Shown: positions 1-8,946, counted from the first letter of the stretch. The stretch is DNA of 64,000 bases from Georgenia sp. EYE_87 (GCF_023148685.1 NZ_JAHXNL010000008.1:1-64000), one strand, 5' to 3'. The notes: generated by a model from the sequence alone, not told the origin. Program-made: numbers and translations.

Positions 1-2
1 AA

Positions 3-1238
3 GGTAGCGTCGGGCACGTCGAGGTCTTCCGGATGGGTGGCGTGAGAACCTCCATCTTCGGAAGACCTCGACCCCTATCCGGCGACCGACGCGCCGACCC
101 GCACTACACCCTCAACTGCGAAGAGCCGGTTTACCTGGGCCACATCCAGGGCGAACCGGTCCACAGCGAGCACGCCGACACCCGCACCACCATCCGCAGG
201 GCCGTCACATGGAGTCACGACGGAATCGACTTCACGCAGCTCGACGAGGCTCTGCAAGCGCGACTGAAGTCCTCGGCCACCGTCGTCGACCTTACCGAGG
301 TCGCCGACTCCGTCGAGGCACTGCTCGGCACCGCAACGGTCGTCATACCTGAAGTCGCCCTTGCGGATCTCCCTGGGGAGGTAGTCGAGCTTCTCCTGGT
401 AGGGGCACCGTGGCTGAACGAGCTCACCGACCTCCTGCGTACCAGACGGCAGGTCATCCTCCACGGTCCCCCCGGCACGGGAAAGACGTTCATCGCACTG
501 GCCGTGGCGGAAGAGCTGACAGACCGGGCCAACGTCACGCTCGTCCAGTTCCACCCGGCCTACTCCTATGAGGACTTCTTTGAGGGCTATCGGCCCACCA
601 CAGTCGATGACAGCGGCCGGGTCGGCTTCGCCCTCACCCCCGGTCCTTTCCGGAAGGTCGTCGACCAGGCTAAGGAGGACCCCGGCAACCCCTACTTCTT
701 GATCATCGATGAGATCAACAGGGCCAACCTCGCCAAGGTCTTCGGCGAGCTGTATTTCCTGCTCGAGTACCGCGAACGGACCATCGATCTCATGTACGGC
801 TCGGGCGACGAGGGCCGCGACTTCTCCTTACCGAAGAACGTCTACATCATCGGCACAATGAATACCGCCGATCGTTCGATCGCGCTTGTCGACGCCGCCA
901 TGCGCCGACGGTTCGCATTCCTATCCCTCCACCCAGACGACCCGCACCTGCGGGGCATGCTTCGGACCTGGCTCGGGCGCCACGGCTTGCCCACCCTCGC
1001 CGCCGACCTGCTCGACGTCCTGAACGCACGCATCCCTGATAAGGACTTCAAGATCGGACCGGCGTACTTGATGAAGCCCGACGAGGTGGCGAGCGACGCC
1101 GGGCTCGACCGGATCTGGCGCACGTCCATCCTCCCTCTGCTTGAGGAGCTCCACTACGGCGACGATGGCATGGACGTGCAACGCACATACGGGCTACCCG
1201 CACTTCGGGCCGCGTTGCCTGGCGTTGCGGAAGAGTGA
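3..1238 (+). CDS. mcrB: McrB-type AAA+ GTPase of a McrBC restriction system (5' partial)
   Basis: NTP-driven motor subunit of a modification-dependent restriction complex that cuts DNA with McrC. Numbering from the first ATG (base 33), Walker A GPPGTGKT lies at about residues 145-152, the McrB-type Walker B IDEINRANLAKVFGEL at about 225-240, and the GTP-specific MNTAD motif near 276-280, followed by an arginine-rich RRRF. No stop separates that ATG from the window edge, so the DNA-recognition N-terminal domain probably lies mostly to the left and the true start is not visible. The stop overlaps the start of mcrC (TGATG), which implies translational coupling. Family assignment is firm; the specificity for methylated or otherwise modified DNA cannot be read here. 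Confidence 0.9.
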   Translation, partial: GSVGHVEVFRMGGVRTSIFGRPRPLSGDRRADPHYTLNCEEPVYLGHIQGEPVHSEHADTRTTIRRAVTWSHDGIDFTQLDEALQARLKSSATVVDLTEVADSVEALLGTATVVIPEVALADLPGEVVELLLVGAPWLNELTDLLRTRRQVILHGPPGTGKTFIALAVAEELTDRANVTLVQFHPAYSYEDFFEGYRPTTVDDSGRVGFALTPGPFRKVVDQAKEDPGNPYFLIIDEINRANLAKVFGELYFLLEYRERTIDLMYGSGDEGRDFSLPKNVYIIGTMNTADRSIALVDAAMRRRFAFLSLHPDDPHLRGMLRTWLGRHGLPTLAADLLDVLNARIPDKDFKIGPAYLMKPDEVASDAGLDRIWRTSILPLLEELHYGDDGMDVQRTYGLPALRAALPGVAEE

Positions 1239-2482
1239 TGGATTTCGGGGCCAAGCGGCGCCGGGTCGACCTGGTCGAGAACGGCCCCGGGCTGGACGTC
1301 GTCCTGGACATCGAGACCGGAATGGCCCTGGCACAGACTGGCTTTATCGATGCCCGACTCATTCCGGGCACACGAGCTTGGACCCTGCAGCCGCTGTCCA
1401 AGGTCGGTACCGTCGCGCTCGGCAGCGTCGAGGTTCACGTCAGGCCGAAGGTCCCTATCAGCCGCGTGATCTTCCTGCTGGAGAGCAGTCTGAAGTCCGC
1501 CCGATGGCGCGACGACACGGTGAACGTCGCCCCCGCAGAAGACCTCCTACTCGCGGTCGTGGACTCGTTTGAGCGCCTCGCCTCGCGCGCGCTCCAGCAA
1601 GGACTTCTGCAGGGCTACCGCACGGTCGATGAAGCCATACCCGTCGTACGAGGTCGACTGCGCGAGTCTGATCAGATCCGGCGAAGGTTCGCTCTACCTG
1701 TGCCGGTCGAGGTGCGCTATGACGACTTCACCGTAGACACGGCCGAGAACCGGCTGCTGCGCGCGGCTGTAACCATCTGCCGCCGCCTACCAATACTCGA
1801 TCGTCGTCTCCGTCACCGGTTGCAGCGGTTGGATCTTCTTCTCGCTGGCGTTTCTCCAGCGCATCGGGGCGCCCCACTCGAGGGATGGGCGCCGAGCCGG
1901 CTCAATGCGCGCTTTCACAGCGCGTTGTTTCTCGCCGAGGTCATCGTCAAGGCGTCGTCGTTTGAACGGTCCGGGACCGGGTTGGCCGTCTCGGGCTTCG
2001 TCATCGACATGGCCAAAGTCTTCGAGGATTTCCTTTGTGCCCACCTCGGCAAGCTCCTGCTTCAGGCTGGCGGCCGGGTCGCCACACAGGACCCATGGCA
2101 TCTCGACGTCGGCCGCACCGTGCGCATGAAACCCGACCTCGTCTGGTACGCGGACACATCGGGGCCGTCCGCCGTCGTTGACGCCAAATATAAAGCTGAG
2201 AAGCCCGCGGGCTTCCCAGACGCCGACCTCTACCAAATGCTCGCCTACTGCACGGCCCTACGATTGCCGACGGGATATCTCATCTACGCGAAGGGAAACG
2301 CGGCGGGCGCAACCCATCATGTCCGACATGCCGACGTCGAGATTCGGGCAGTGACCATAGACCTTTCTGAGCAACCAACGGGACTACTTGCACAACTGGA
2401 CAAGATCGCATCGGAGATTGTCGACGGTGCATGCCCCGCCGCACCCCCTGCAGATCGCCAAATGGCCTCACGTCATTTGTGA
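1238..2482 (+). CDS. mcrC: McrC family nuclease subunit
   Basis: Endonuclease partner of McrB. The length of about 414 aa is normal for McrC. The C-terminal half carries a PD-(D/E)xK nuclease core: PDLVW around residue 300, followed by VVDAKYK around 314-320, giving the Asp, Asp-x-Lys arrangement. The N-terminal half, with many basic and hydrophobic stretches, should contact the McrB ring. The start is ATG 1238 inside TGATG; a GTG three bases earlier (1235) is an alternative. No separate promoter is needed because it is coupled to mcrB. About 470 bp of decayed sequence and then an IS follow, so the pair is a closed unit. Function by family is well supported; activity in this host is inferred. 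Confidence 0.9.
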   Translation: MDFGAKRRRVDLVENGPGLDVVLDIETGMALAQTGFIDARLIPGTRAWTLQPLSKVGTVALGSVEVHVRPKVPISRVIFLLESSLKSARWRDDTVNVAPAEDLLLAVVDSFERLASRALQQGLLQGYRTVDEAIPVVRGRLRESDQIRRRFALPVPVEVRYDDFTVDTAENRLLRAAVTICRRLPILDRRLRHRLQRLDLLLAGVSPAHRGAPLEGWAPSRLNARFHSALFLAEVIVKASSFERSGTGLAVSGFVIDMAKVFEDFLCAHLGKLLLQAGGRVATQDPWHLDVGRTVRMKPDLVWYADTSGPSAVVDAKYKAEKPAGFPDADLYQMLAYCTALRLPTGYLIYAKGNAAGATHHVRHADVEIRAVTIDLSEQPTGLLAQLDKIASEIVDGACPAAPPADRQMASRHL

Positions 2483-2489
2483 AGCCCCG

Positions 2490-2816
2490 TCGTGGCACCC
2501 GGGTTCGACCTCCGCCGCGCCGAACCGCGTAGACCACTGTCCCCGCGCCGAACCTCAGCCTCCCATCGGCGACAGGAGGACCTGCGGCTGCATAGTTCCC
2601 CATTCTCCAGCGCCAGTGCGCGGTCCGCCACTGCCGGATGGTTGAAGGTCCCGGGCCGGGACGATGATGATCGAGACGAACGTCGCCGGGACATGGGCTG
2701 CCGCAGGCGAAAACGCCGACCGCCGAGGCCCGGCACCCGATATGGAACGACCTCGTCCCAACCACAGAACCACCCCGAGGATAAGGATCGTCCCGATCGC
2801 GGCGAACGCGCCCGCT
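2490..2816 (-). pseudogene. Decayed C-terminal fragment of a multi-TM membrane protein (paralogue of 12213-13259)
   Basis: Minus-strand translation gives two pieces in different frames that match the last third of the intact membrane protein at 12213-13259. Around 2653-2816 the shared words are GAFAAIG (intact copy GAFAVLG) and VPATFVSII (identical). Around 2492-2600 they are NYAAAGP (intact NWAAAGP) and VVYAVRR (intact LAYALRR). The DNA is also visibly similar to 12213-12570. At least one frameshift separates the pieces and nothing upstream of the homology remains, so this is a dead remnant. Its 5' border falls close to the beginning of the 134-bp direct repeat at 2817. Confidence 0.75.
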
Positions 2817-2950
2817 AGAGCCCCCGAGCAGGGGGCATCAGCTCGAGCCGCTCGACTGGGAGAATAGGGACGTTTGTCGGACACTGACTGCCTTCCGGCG
2901 ATACAGTCGTCCTCGCCATCTGCATACTCAAAGGGGAACGGCGTTATGAC
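2817..2950. repeat. 134-bp direct repeat, left copy flanking the IS
   Basis: This stretch matches 4732-4865 in 130 of 134 positions, with two mismatches near the beginning (2832 and 2834) and two near 2919-2920. It ends in ATGAC and abuts the left IS end at 2951. The sequence is the upstream region, ribosome site and start codon of the VWA gene, so this copy carries an orphan ATG that meets a TGA after one codon in the IS. I read it as a long target-site duplication. Confidence 0.9.
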
Positions 2951-2963
2951 CTGAGTTCGGTCA
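2951..2963. repeat. Left terminal inverted repeat of the IS
   Basis: CTGAGTTCGGTCA, matching the right end in 12 of 13 positions. The ancestral transposase stop codon (complement of 2961-2963) lies within this end. Confidence 0.8.
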
Positions 2964-4628
2964 TTCGGTTGGTGCCTGAGTCTTGCCGGTCGTGAGGGTG
3001 TCGATGATGGCTTGTCGGTCGGGGTCGATCTGCGGCGGGATGGTCTGGGTGGCGCCGTTGGCCGTGATGGTCGCCGAGCGCAGCGGCCGTACCTGGCGGA
3101 CGACGTTGCGGATCGCGAGCCCGGAGCGTCAGCTGAACCTCGCGGGAGACGGCCAGTGCGGTGAACACGATGGTCAGGTGGGCCTCGATCGCGTCCCCGG
3201 TCCGCACGAACATCGGCCGGGCGGCCAGATCGGTCTTGGACATTCGGAAGGACTGCTCGACGTGCCAGAGCTCGTGGTAGGACCCAACGACCTCACCGGC
3301 GGGCATCAGCCGAGCGGGGATGTTCGTCACGTAGCCCTTCAGCCCGACCAAGCGCCGGGCGCGGGTCAGGGCGGCTTCGTCGAGGCTGCGCGCGTCACCG
3401 GTGGTCCTGACGAACCGCGGGGTGCGGGCGGCCTTCTCTCCGGCGACGACGGCCCGGGCCTTGTTCTCCTGCAGAGTGAGCGTCTTTGCGTCCCGCGCCG
3501 CCCGCTTCGCCGAGTAGGACCACACCGCCCGCCACGACCCCGGATGCTGCTCCAGGTCCCAGACCGGCTCGACACGAACCGCGTCGTTGTTCTCGCTGCG
3601 CCGGCCGGTCCTGGGGGTGATGGTGTCGATGACCTGGGCGTCGGTGAACGCATCCCCGTGCCAACGGAAGTGCGAGGCCAGGTCCATCGGCGCCTTGGTC
3701 ACCCAGGAGCCGACGATGAAGCGCAGGTTCGCCTCCTCCAGCGCGGCCAGATTGGCCGCCGAGAGCATGCCGGCGTCGGCGACGACGACCATGTCCTCGA
3801 TGTTGTGCCGGTCCTGGAACTGCTTGACGATCGGCACGATCGTTGCCGTCTCGGCATGATTGCCCTCTTAGCAGCCGATCTCGAGCGGGAACCCGTGCCG
3901 GTCGACGAGCAGACCGACGACGATCTGGGGGTCGACGCGGCGTTCCTTGGAGAACCCGACCTTGCGCAGGTCGTCCTCCTTCTCCGCCTCGAAGTACAAC
4001 GTCGTCACGTCGTACAAGCACAGCGAGACATCACCGCTGGTCGCAGCATGGGTGAAGCACAACGCGGCGATCTTGTCCCGGTAAGCGCCCGGCCCCTCGC
4101 CGGCCGCGGCCCGGGCCAGGGTGCGGCGCATCGTCTTCTCGCTCGCCGGCCTGGCGCCGAGGTCGGTCAGCACCCGGGCGGTGTCCAGGATCGAGGTCGG
4201 CTCCACGATCCGGGCGATCACCAGATCCCGGAACACCACGTCACCCAGGGCGTCGAACCCTAGATCGGTGAACACCGCGGTCAGTGCGTCGTAGAGCACC
4301 GCGAGGCGGTCCCCACCACCCGCGGCGGTGCCACCGGCCCCCGCTCACGTACCGCCGGGCCCGGCTCGCCGAAGAGGGCCGGCACCCCGGGCCGGCCGAT
4401 CAGCGTCGTCCTCGGTGCCACGGGCTCGAGGCCAAGGTCGAGCTCGCCCTGTCCCGGGTCATCCAGCAGCTCCCGCGCCCGCTCGAGGAGCAGCCCGACC
4501 TCGGCCTCGGTATGCGCCGACCCGACGTGGGCGAGGATCCGTCGACGGCCCTTGACGGACTCAGCGATCTGCACGGCCGTCGCTCCCGAGGCCGTCCGTA
4601 CCCGCCGAATCCACGCCACGCGCCCCAC
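2961..4628 (-). pseudogene. IS1634-family DDE transposase, inactivated by two frameshifts and a nonsense codon
   Basis: Reading on the minus strand from 4628, the N-terminal piece ends by frameshift near 4300-4320. The second piece runs to an in-frame TAA at 3868-3870, directly after EIGC where relatives continue into an aromatic residue and EGN. The third piece continues in the same frame until a frameshift near 3125. Past that, another frame restores the expected tail ending QAPTE and a stop at 2961-2963. The DDE residues are recognisable: Asp in LYDVTTLYF, Asp in VVADAGMLS, Glu in ELWHVEQSFRMSK. Three lesions make transposition in cis unlikely. Some could be sequencing errors, but three together argue for real decay. 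Confidence 0.85.
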
Positions 4629-4717
4629 GGTAGAGCACCAATTAGTGCCTCAAAACCGCCGCCTCCACACCCATCACCGCAGGTCAACGAGCTGCCCGAT
4701 CTTGAAGCGCGGCGCGG

Positions 4718-4730
4718 TGACCAAACTCAG
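4718..4730. repeat. Right terminal inverted repeat of the IS
   Basis: Reverse complement reads CTGAGTTTGGTCA and pairs with the left end at 2951-2963 with one mismatch. One base after it, the second copy of the 134-bp direct repeat begins. Confidence 0.8.
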
Positions 4731-4731
4731 G

Positions 4732-4865
4732 AGAGCCCCCGAGCAGAGTGCATCAGCTCGAGCCGCTCGACTGGGAGAATAGGGACGTTTGTCGGACACT
4801 GACTGCCTTCCGGCGATACAGTCGTCCTCGCCACTTGCATACTCAAAGGGGAACGGCGTTATGAC
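4732..4865. repeat. 134-bp direct repeat, right copy; carries the VWA gene leader
   Basis: Counterpart of 2817-2950. It retains its native context: the AAAGGGGAAC ribosome-binding region at about 4846-4855 and the ATG at 4861 of the VWA gene. The operon therefore kept 129 bp of its own upstream DNA despite the insertion. A TANNNT-type hexamer (TACAGT, 4817-4822) could be a -10 element, but no convincing -35 accompanies it. Confidence 0.9.
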
Positions 4866-5544
4866 AGACCAGGTCGGGTACGACGGGTTCGAGTTCAAGC
4901 ACAATCCAGAAGTAGACTTCGCAGACAATCCGGAACCCCGAGTCCCGCTGCTGTTACTTCTGGACGTCTCGTACTCAATGTCAGGGAAGCCAATCGAGGA
5001 GCTGAACGACGGCCTGCGAGTGCTCGAGGAGCAGATCCGGGGCGACAGCCTCGCGAGCAAGCGCGTCGAGATCGGAATCGTCACCTTCGGACCGGTCGAG
5101 ACGAAGCAGGAGTTCGTCGGCGCCATGTCGTTCCAGGCCCCCACGCTTACGCCTCAAGGCAACACTCCAATGGGGTCCGCCATCGCCCAGGCTGTCGGGA
5201 TGGTGCACGAACGCAAGCAGGTATACCGGGACAATGGCGTCAAGTACTACCGGCCCTGGATCTTCTTGATTACTGACGGCGCGCCCACCGATTCCTGGCA
5301 CGAAGCAGCAAGCCTCGTCCGCGAGGGCGAGGCGTCCAAGAAGTTCGCCTTCTTCGCAATCGGCGTTCAGGGGGCCGACATGGACACGTTGGGGAAGATC
5401 AGTTCCCGCGCACCGCTGCCGCTACAGGGGCTGAACTTCCGTGAGCTCTTCATGTGGCTCTCAAGCTCTCTGCAGTCCGTGTCGCAGTCCGTCCCTGGCA
5501 CCGAAGTGTCGTTGGAGTCTCCCGCTGGGTGGGCCGCGGTGTGA
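4861..5544 (+). CDS. VWA domain protein, YegL/TerY-like, first gene of a VWA-PP2C-kinase triad
   Basis: Single von Willebrand factor A domain of 227 aa. The metal-ion-dependent adhesion site is complete: DVSYS at residues 35-39 (DxSxS), Thr 102 in NTPMG and Asp 139 in ITDG. There is no signal peptide or membrane segment, so it is probably cytoplasmic. ATG 4861 is chosen because AAAGGGG precedes it at a normal distance; an in-frame start at 4789 has no ribosome site. Its stop overlaps the PP2C start (GTGA). E. coli YegL and TerY are similar in length and context. Metal-dependent binding to a partner is likely, but the partner is unknown. Confidence 0.88.
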   Translation: MTDQVGYDGFEFKHNPEVDFADNPEPRVPLLLLLDVSYSMSGKPIEELNDGLRVLEEQIRGDSLASKRVEIGIVTFGPVETKQEFVGAMSFQAPTLTPQGNTPMGSAIAQAVGMVHERKQVYRDNGVKYYRPWIFLITDGAPTDSWHEAASLVREGEASKKFAFFAIGVQGADMDTLGKISSRAPLPLQGLNFRELFMWLSSSLQSVSQSVPGTEVSLESPAGWAAV

Positions 5545-6467
5545 CGTGGCGCGTGCTCTTCGCGTCCCAGGAGGGCACATCCCATAGCGCTTCGGGAGTC
5601 CCGTGCCAGGACGACTGCTGGGCCAGCGTCGAGGAAGTCGACGGTGCGGCGCTCCTAACAATATTTGTCGCCGACGGGGCTGGCTCGGCCAGTCGTGGGC
5701 ATGACGGGGCGCAGAATGCAGTGCGCGAGGCGATCGCCTTCGTCACCAGCAGGGCGCACGACGATCTTCCCGGGCTCTTCACGGAAACTTCCGGACGCGA
5801 CCTTGTAAACGCAGTTCGTGGTGCTCTAACGGCGCAGAGCGATAACTCCGGCATACCTATCCGTGAGTACGCGTGCACCTTCTTGGCGGTACTTTCGTCC
5901 GCCGAGCACGGCACCTTGGCGGTCCAGATCGGCGATGGCGGCATAGTCCTCGATTTCGGTAATGGTCTTTTCGTCCCGATCGAACCGATGGGAGGAGAAT
6001 ACGCCAATGCGACTCGCTTCGTGACCGAGGCCGACGCCCATGAGATCGTCGAAGTTCGTCATTACGATAAGAGTGCGGTTAGAGCGGCAGCCTTCACTGA
6101 CGGTTTGGAACCATTAGCCTTAAATCAGGCAGAGAACACAGCTCACCCCCGGTTCTTCGCCCCCTTCTTCGACTCATTATCCTCACCTACGACGCCGGAC
6201 GAAGAATTCTGCTGGCAGGACAGGCTGACCGGCGCCCTCGTACGGTTCCTCAATAGCGACGCGGTGAATAGTCGGACAGACGACGACAAGACTTTGGCGT
6301 TGGCGGTTCACCAGGGCGAGAAGCAGGTCGTGACGCCCGGCGGAGCGAATCATGAGCAGGACAACCCGTCCCCTCTCGGTCAGGATGGGGCTAACGCATA
6401 TACTCCCGACGACCGAGACAACCGTGGTGTCAACGGGATAAAAATCGACACTGAGGTAACACCATGA
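5541..6467 (+). CDS. PP2C-family Ser/Thr phosphatase, YegK-like
   Basis: Metal-dependent phosphatase of 308 aa, expected to counteract the kinase encoded next. Motifs appear in order: ADGAGSA (residues 44-50, metal-binding Asp and Gly), QIGDGG (129-134), FTDG (185-188) and DDDKT (247-251, the C-terminal Asp pair). About 50 residues after the domain are polar and probably disordered. The start is GTG 5541, overlapping the VWA stop; the frame stays open upstream to 5454 but would run inside the VWA gene. The stop overlaps the kinase start (ATGA at 6464). ATA and TTA codons occur, unlike most of the window, suggesting transfer. Confidence 0.85.
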   Translation: MTWRVLFASQEGTSHSASGVPCQDDCWASVEEVDGAALLTIFVADGAGSASRGHDGAQNAVREAIAFVTSRAHDDLPGLFTETSGRDLVNAVRGALTAQSDNSGIPIREYACTFLAVLSSAEHGTLAVQIGDGGIVLDFGNGLFVPIEPMGGEYANATRFVTEADAHEIVEVRHYDKSAVRAAAFTDGLEPLALNQAENTAHPRFFAPFFDSLSSPTTPDEEFCWQDRLTGALVRFLNSDAVNSRTDDDKTLALAVHQGEKQVVTPGGANHEQDNPSPLGQDGANAYTPDDRDNRGVNGIKIDTEVTP

Positions 6468-8401
6468 GCACCGTCCTTGTTACAGGATCCGGAACTCCCG
6501 TCAAGCTCGCCAAGGAGATAGGCCGTGGCGGCGAGGGATCTGTCTTTACAATTTCAGCCAGGCCCGACCGCGTGGCGAAGGTGTATCACAGGCCGCCGGA
6601 CAGAGAGCGCCAGTCGAAGCTGCAGCTCATGGCAAACAACGCCGACGACACTCTCCTAAGTTTCGTCGCGTGGCCAGAAACAACCCTTCACGACCAAAGG
6701 GGAACGGTTGTTGGGTTTGTGATGCCAAAGCTCGCAGACGACCAAGCTCCAGTCCACGCCTTCTACAGCCCCGCCCACCGCAAGGCTGAACACCCAGGTG
6801 CCACCTGGGAGTTTCTCTTGCTGGCAGCGCGCAACACAGCGGCGGCCTTCGCTGTCGTGCACAATCACGGGCACGTCATCGGGGACGTGAACCAGAACGG
6901 GATATACGTTGCTAAGGATGCCCGAATATCGCTAGTGGACGCCGACTCCTTCCAGATTTCCGACCCCCGCGGCTCGTTGTATCGGTGCAAGGTGGGCGTA
7001 CCTGAGTTCACCCCTCCCGAACTGCAGGACAGTCCATCGTTAGCGGCCGTGACACGTGCGCCCAATCACGACAATTTCGGTTTAGCCGTCCTAATATTTC
7101 ATTTGCTCTTCGCAGGACGCCACCCCTATGCCGGGGTTCCACTGCTCGACCATGTCGGCGCAGATATGACCACCGACATCCGCCACCTTAGGTACGCGTA
7201 CAGCGCGGACAGCCAAAGCCGAGGACTAACTCCACCGCCGCGAAGCGTGCCCGCCTCAGTTGTCCCGGGCGAGGTGCAGAAAATGTTCTACGAGGCGTTC
7301 ACTGAGAAGGGCCTCCAGGGCGGCCGGCCGTCAGCGACGCAGTGGAAGCACGCTTTAGATGAGGTACGCCGCTCCATCCGGAACTGCAACGTCAGCCGAA
7401 CGCACCGCTTCCCCGGCAACCTCCGTGCCTGCCCGTGGTGCGCCCTCGAAGGGCAGGGTGTCACTCTTTTCATCGATCTAGGCACCAAGGTCACCTATAC
7501 CCAGTCTGGCTTCGTCTTGGAGAAGGCTTGGGCACTCGTCGAGCGCGTGCAGGCTCCCCCTCCTATACCCCAACCCGTCCCTGAACGCATTGACGTCGAG
7601 GCGAAGCCACTCCCTCCGGGTGTGCCCTCCCGTGGCAACATCAGAGTCCTGCGCATCTTGGTCGTCGCCATAACGGTCGGTCTCGTCGCAGGTTTGCCCG
7701 ACCTCGCCTTGTGGATGTTCCTTGTCGGTGTGGCGGGGTGGGCCGGCGTCACCGCCCGCGCAAAGCCCCTAAAAGCCGAGCGAAGGTCGCGCGAAGCGGA
7801 GCTGCAAGCCGCTCAGGAAGAGTTTCAGAGACAGACGTCGCGTCTGGAACGAGAGACCATCGGCCGGTTCCACTCGCGCAGGCAAGAGCTCGCTGGCCTC
7901 GCTGACGAGTACCGGCATCTCGCAGAGTTTGAGCGGCGGCAACTTGCGAAGCTGGACGCCACAGTGCGCGAGCGGCAGCTTCTGCGGCACCTCCAGGCCG
8001 CCTTCATCGACACGGCGAACATTCGGGGGCTCGGCCCAACTCGGAAGGCCGCGTTACGGTCTTTCGGCATCGAAACTGCAGCGGACATAGACGCGACAAG
8101 GATTCGTCAGGTCCGCGGTTTCGGAGATGCTCTCACCCACAGCATGGTCGCCTGGCGCCGTGAACAAGAGCGCAGGTTCCGCTTCGATCCGAACCACCCG
8201 TCGATCAAGGCCGACCGCGACGCCACCAAGGCGACGTTTCAAGTACGGCGCCGCCTGATCGAGCAGCAACTTCAGATGGCGCCTAACGAGCTCAGCCGCA
8301 TAGCACGAGAGGCTTCGGCGCGTGCCGCTGTCATTCAGCCGCATCTCGAGGGCGCAGCACAGCGTCTTGCGCAGGCACGGACGGACCTCCGCATGGCCTA
8401 A
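6464..8401 (+). CDS. Protein kinase with zinc-knuckle, membrane segment, coiled coil and helix-hairpin-helix, YegI-like
   Basis: 645 aa, close to E. coli YegI in length and layout. The kinase domain (about 15-300) has a glycine loop GRGGEG (20-25), Lys 39, catalytic loop GDVNQNG (140-146), a DAD in place of DFG (159-161) and PPE (184-186). Then come C307 with CPWC (322-325), a possible metal knuckle; a hydrophobic stretch at about 393-430, probably one or two membrane segments; a charged coiled coil at about 435-510; and two hairpin motifs (IRGLGPTRK 519-527, VRGFGDA 549-555), a fold that usually binds DNA. The family is the uncharacterised kinase-plus-HhH group linked with VWA and PP2C partners. 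Substrate and trigger are unknown. Confidence 0.87.
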   Translation: MSTVLVTGSGTPVKLAKEIGRGGEGSVFTISARPDRVAKVYHRPPDRERQSKLQLMANNADDTLLSFVAWPETTLHDQRGTVVGFVMPKLADDQAPVHAFYSPAHRKAEHPGATWEFLLLAARNTAAAFAVVHNHGHVIGDVNQNGIYVAKDARISLVDADSFQISDPRGSLYRCKVGVPEFTPPELQDSPSLAAVTRAPNHDNFGLAVLIFHLLFAGRHPYAGVPLLDHVGADMTTDIRHLRYAYSADSQSRGLTPPPRSVPASVVPGEVQKMFYEAFTEKGLQGGRPSATQWKHALDEVRRSIRNCNVSRTHRFPGNLRACPWCALEGQGVTLFIDLGTKVTYTQSGFVLEKAWALVERVQAPPPIPQPVPERIDVEAKPLPPGVPSRGNIRVLRILVVAITVGLVAGLPDLALWMFLVGVAGWAGVTARAKPLKAERRSREAELQAAQEEFQRQTSRLERETIGRFHSRRQELAGLADEYRHLAEFERRQLAKLDATVRERQLLRHLQAAFIDTANIRGLGPTRKAALRSFGIETAADIDATRIRQVRGFGDALTHSMVAWRREQERRFRFDPNHPSIKADRDATKATFQVRRRLIEQQLQMAPNELSRIAREASARAAVIQPHLEGAAQRLAQARTDLRMA

Positions 8402-8588
8402 GTGCAGCGACATCGCGGGCGGCCGCCCCCGGTTGCCCTCCGGCGACCGACGCTCGGGTTCACCGAGGTGCGCTTCGAGGTCTTTTAAAAGAGTGACGGT
8501 GAGCGGCGCCTCGGACCCGCGGCCCCACGGAACAACTTGTTGGCCCGTATCGGCCCAAGGACTGTACGCGTTACGGGACAATACCGGC

Positions 8589-8753
8589 ATGGGCTTCTAC
8601 TTCCGGAAGAGCAAGAGGGTTGGTAAGCGTGGCCGCATCAATGCCTCCAAGTCGGGCGTCTCATACAGCCATCGGCTTGGCCCGATCACTGTGAACTCCC
8701 GCGGCCGAGTCACCCTGCGGATCGGCAAGGGCATTGGCATCCGTCTACGATGA
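8589..8753 (+). CDS. DUF4236 domain miniprotein
   Basis: 54 aa beginning MGFYFRKSKRVGKR, with INASKSGVSYS and the closing RVTLRIGKGIGIR. This matches the DUF4236 pattern of one small beta-rich, basic domain opening with MGFxFRKS. ATG 8589 is chosen because the domain starts exactly there; the frame is open upstream but carries no domain. It lies 187 bp after the kinase, same strand, so it may have its own promoter. DUF4236 proteins have no established activity; the net positive charge would allow nucleic-acid or membrane binding, which is speculation. Confidence 0.75.
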   Translation: MGFYFRKSKRVGKRGRINASKSGVSYSHRLGPITVNSRGRVTLRIGKGIGIRLR

Positions 8754-8946
8754 CGTGGCCGGCTCGGCACGCTGCACCAGCCGGCACACGGCATGCAATG
8801 CGGCAGGGGCCGGGCAACGGCCGAGGAGCATTCTGTCTAACTGCGTGCGCCGCTCCTCGCCGAACTACTGAAACCCGGTCCTGCTAGATCGACACATGCT
8901 CAACCTGCATCGGCATCTTTGAAGTGGACGAGGTCTTAAGGCGATC
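8754..8946. other. Intergenic stretch, nothing recognised
   Basis: Together with the weak reading frame that follows, this is a 459-bp gap between two better-supported genes. I see no convincing terminator, tRNA or repeat. Confidence 0.4.

Larger units (their letters stand above)
2951..4730 (-). mobile_element. IS1634-family insertion sequence (decayed), about 1.78 kb
   Basis: The element is bounded by imperfect terminal inverted repeats, CTGAGTTCGGTCA reading in from 2951 and CTGAGTTTGGTCA reading in from 4730 (12 of 13 identical). It carries one transposase reading frame on the minus strand, now broken. Both ends abut copies of a 134-bp direct repeat (one spare base at the right end). Published IS1634 and IS1549 elements make unusually long, variable target duplications, and that fits here. 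A palindrome-like AGCACCAATTAGTGCC near 4633-4649 lies just upstream of the transposase start and may be its control region. The length is normal for the family. Confidence 0.85.

Noticed and set aside
2388-2867. Several plus-strand open frames after mcrC
   Set aside because: They overlie the minus-strand remnant of a membrane protein and the 134-bp repeat; no motif or ribosome site.
2946-2956. ATG in the left copy of the 134-bp repeat as a gene start
   Set aside because: The frame stops after one codon inside the IS end; it is a duplicate of the VWA start codon.
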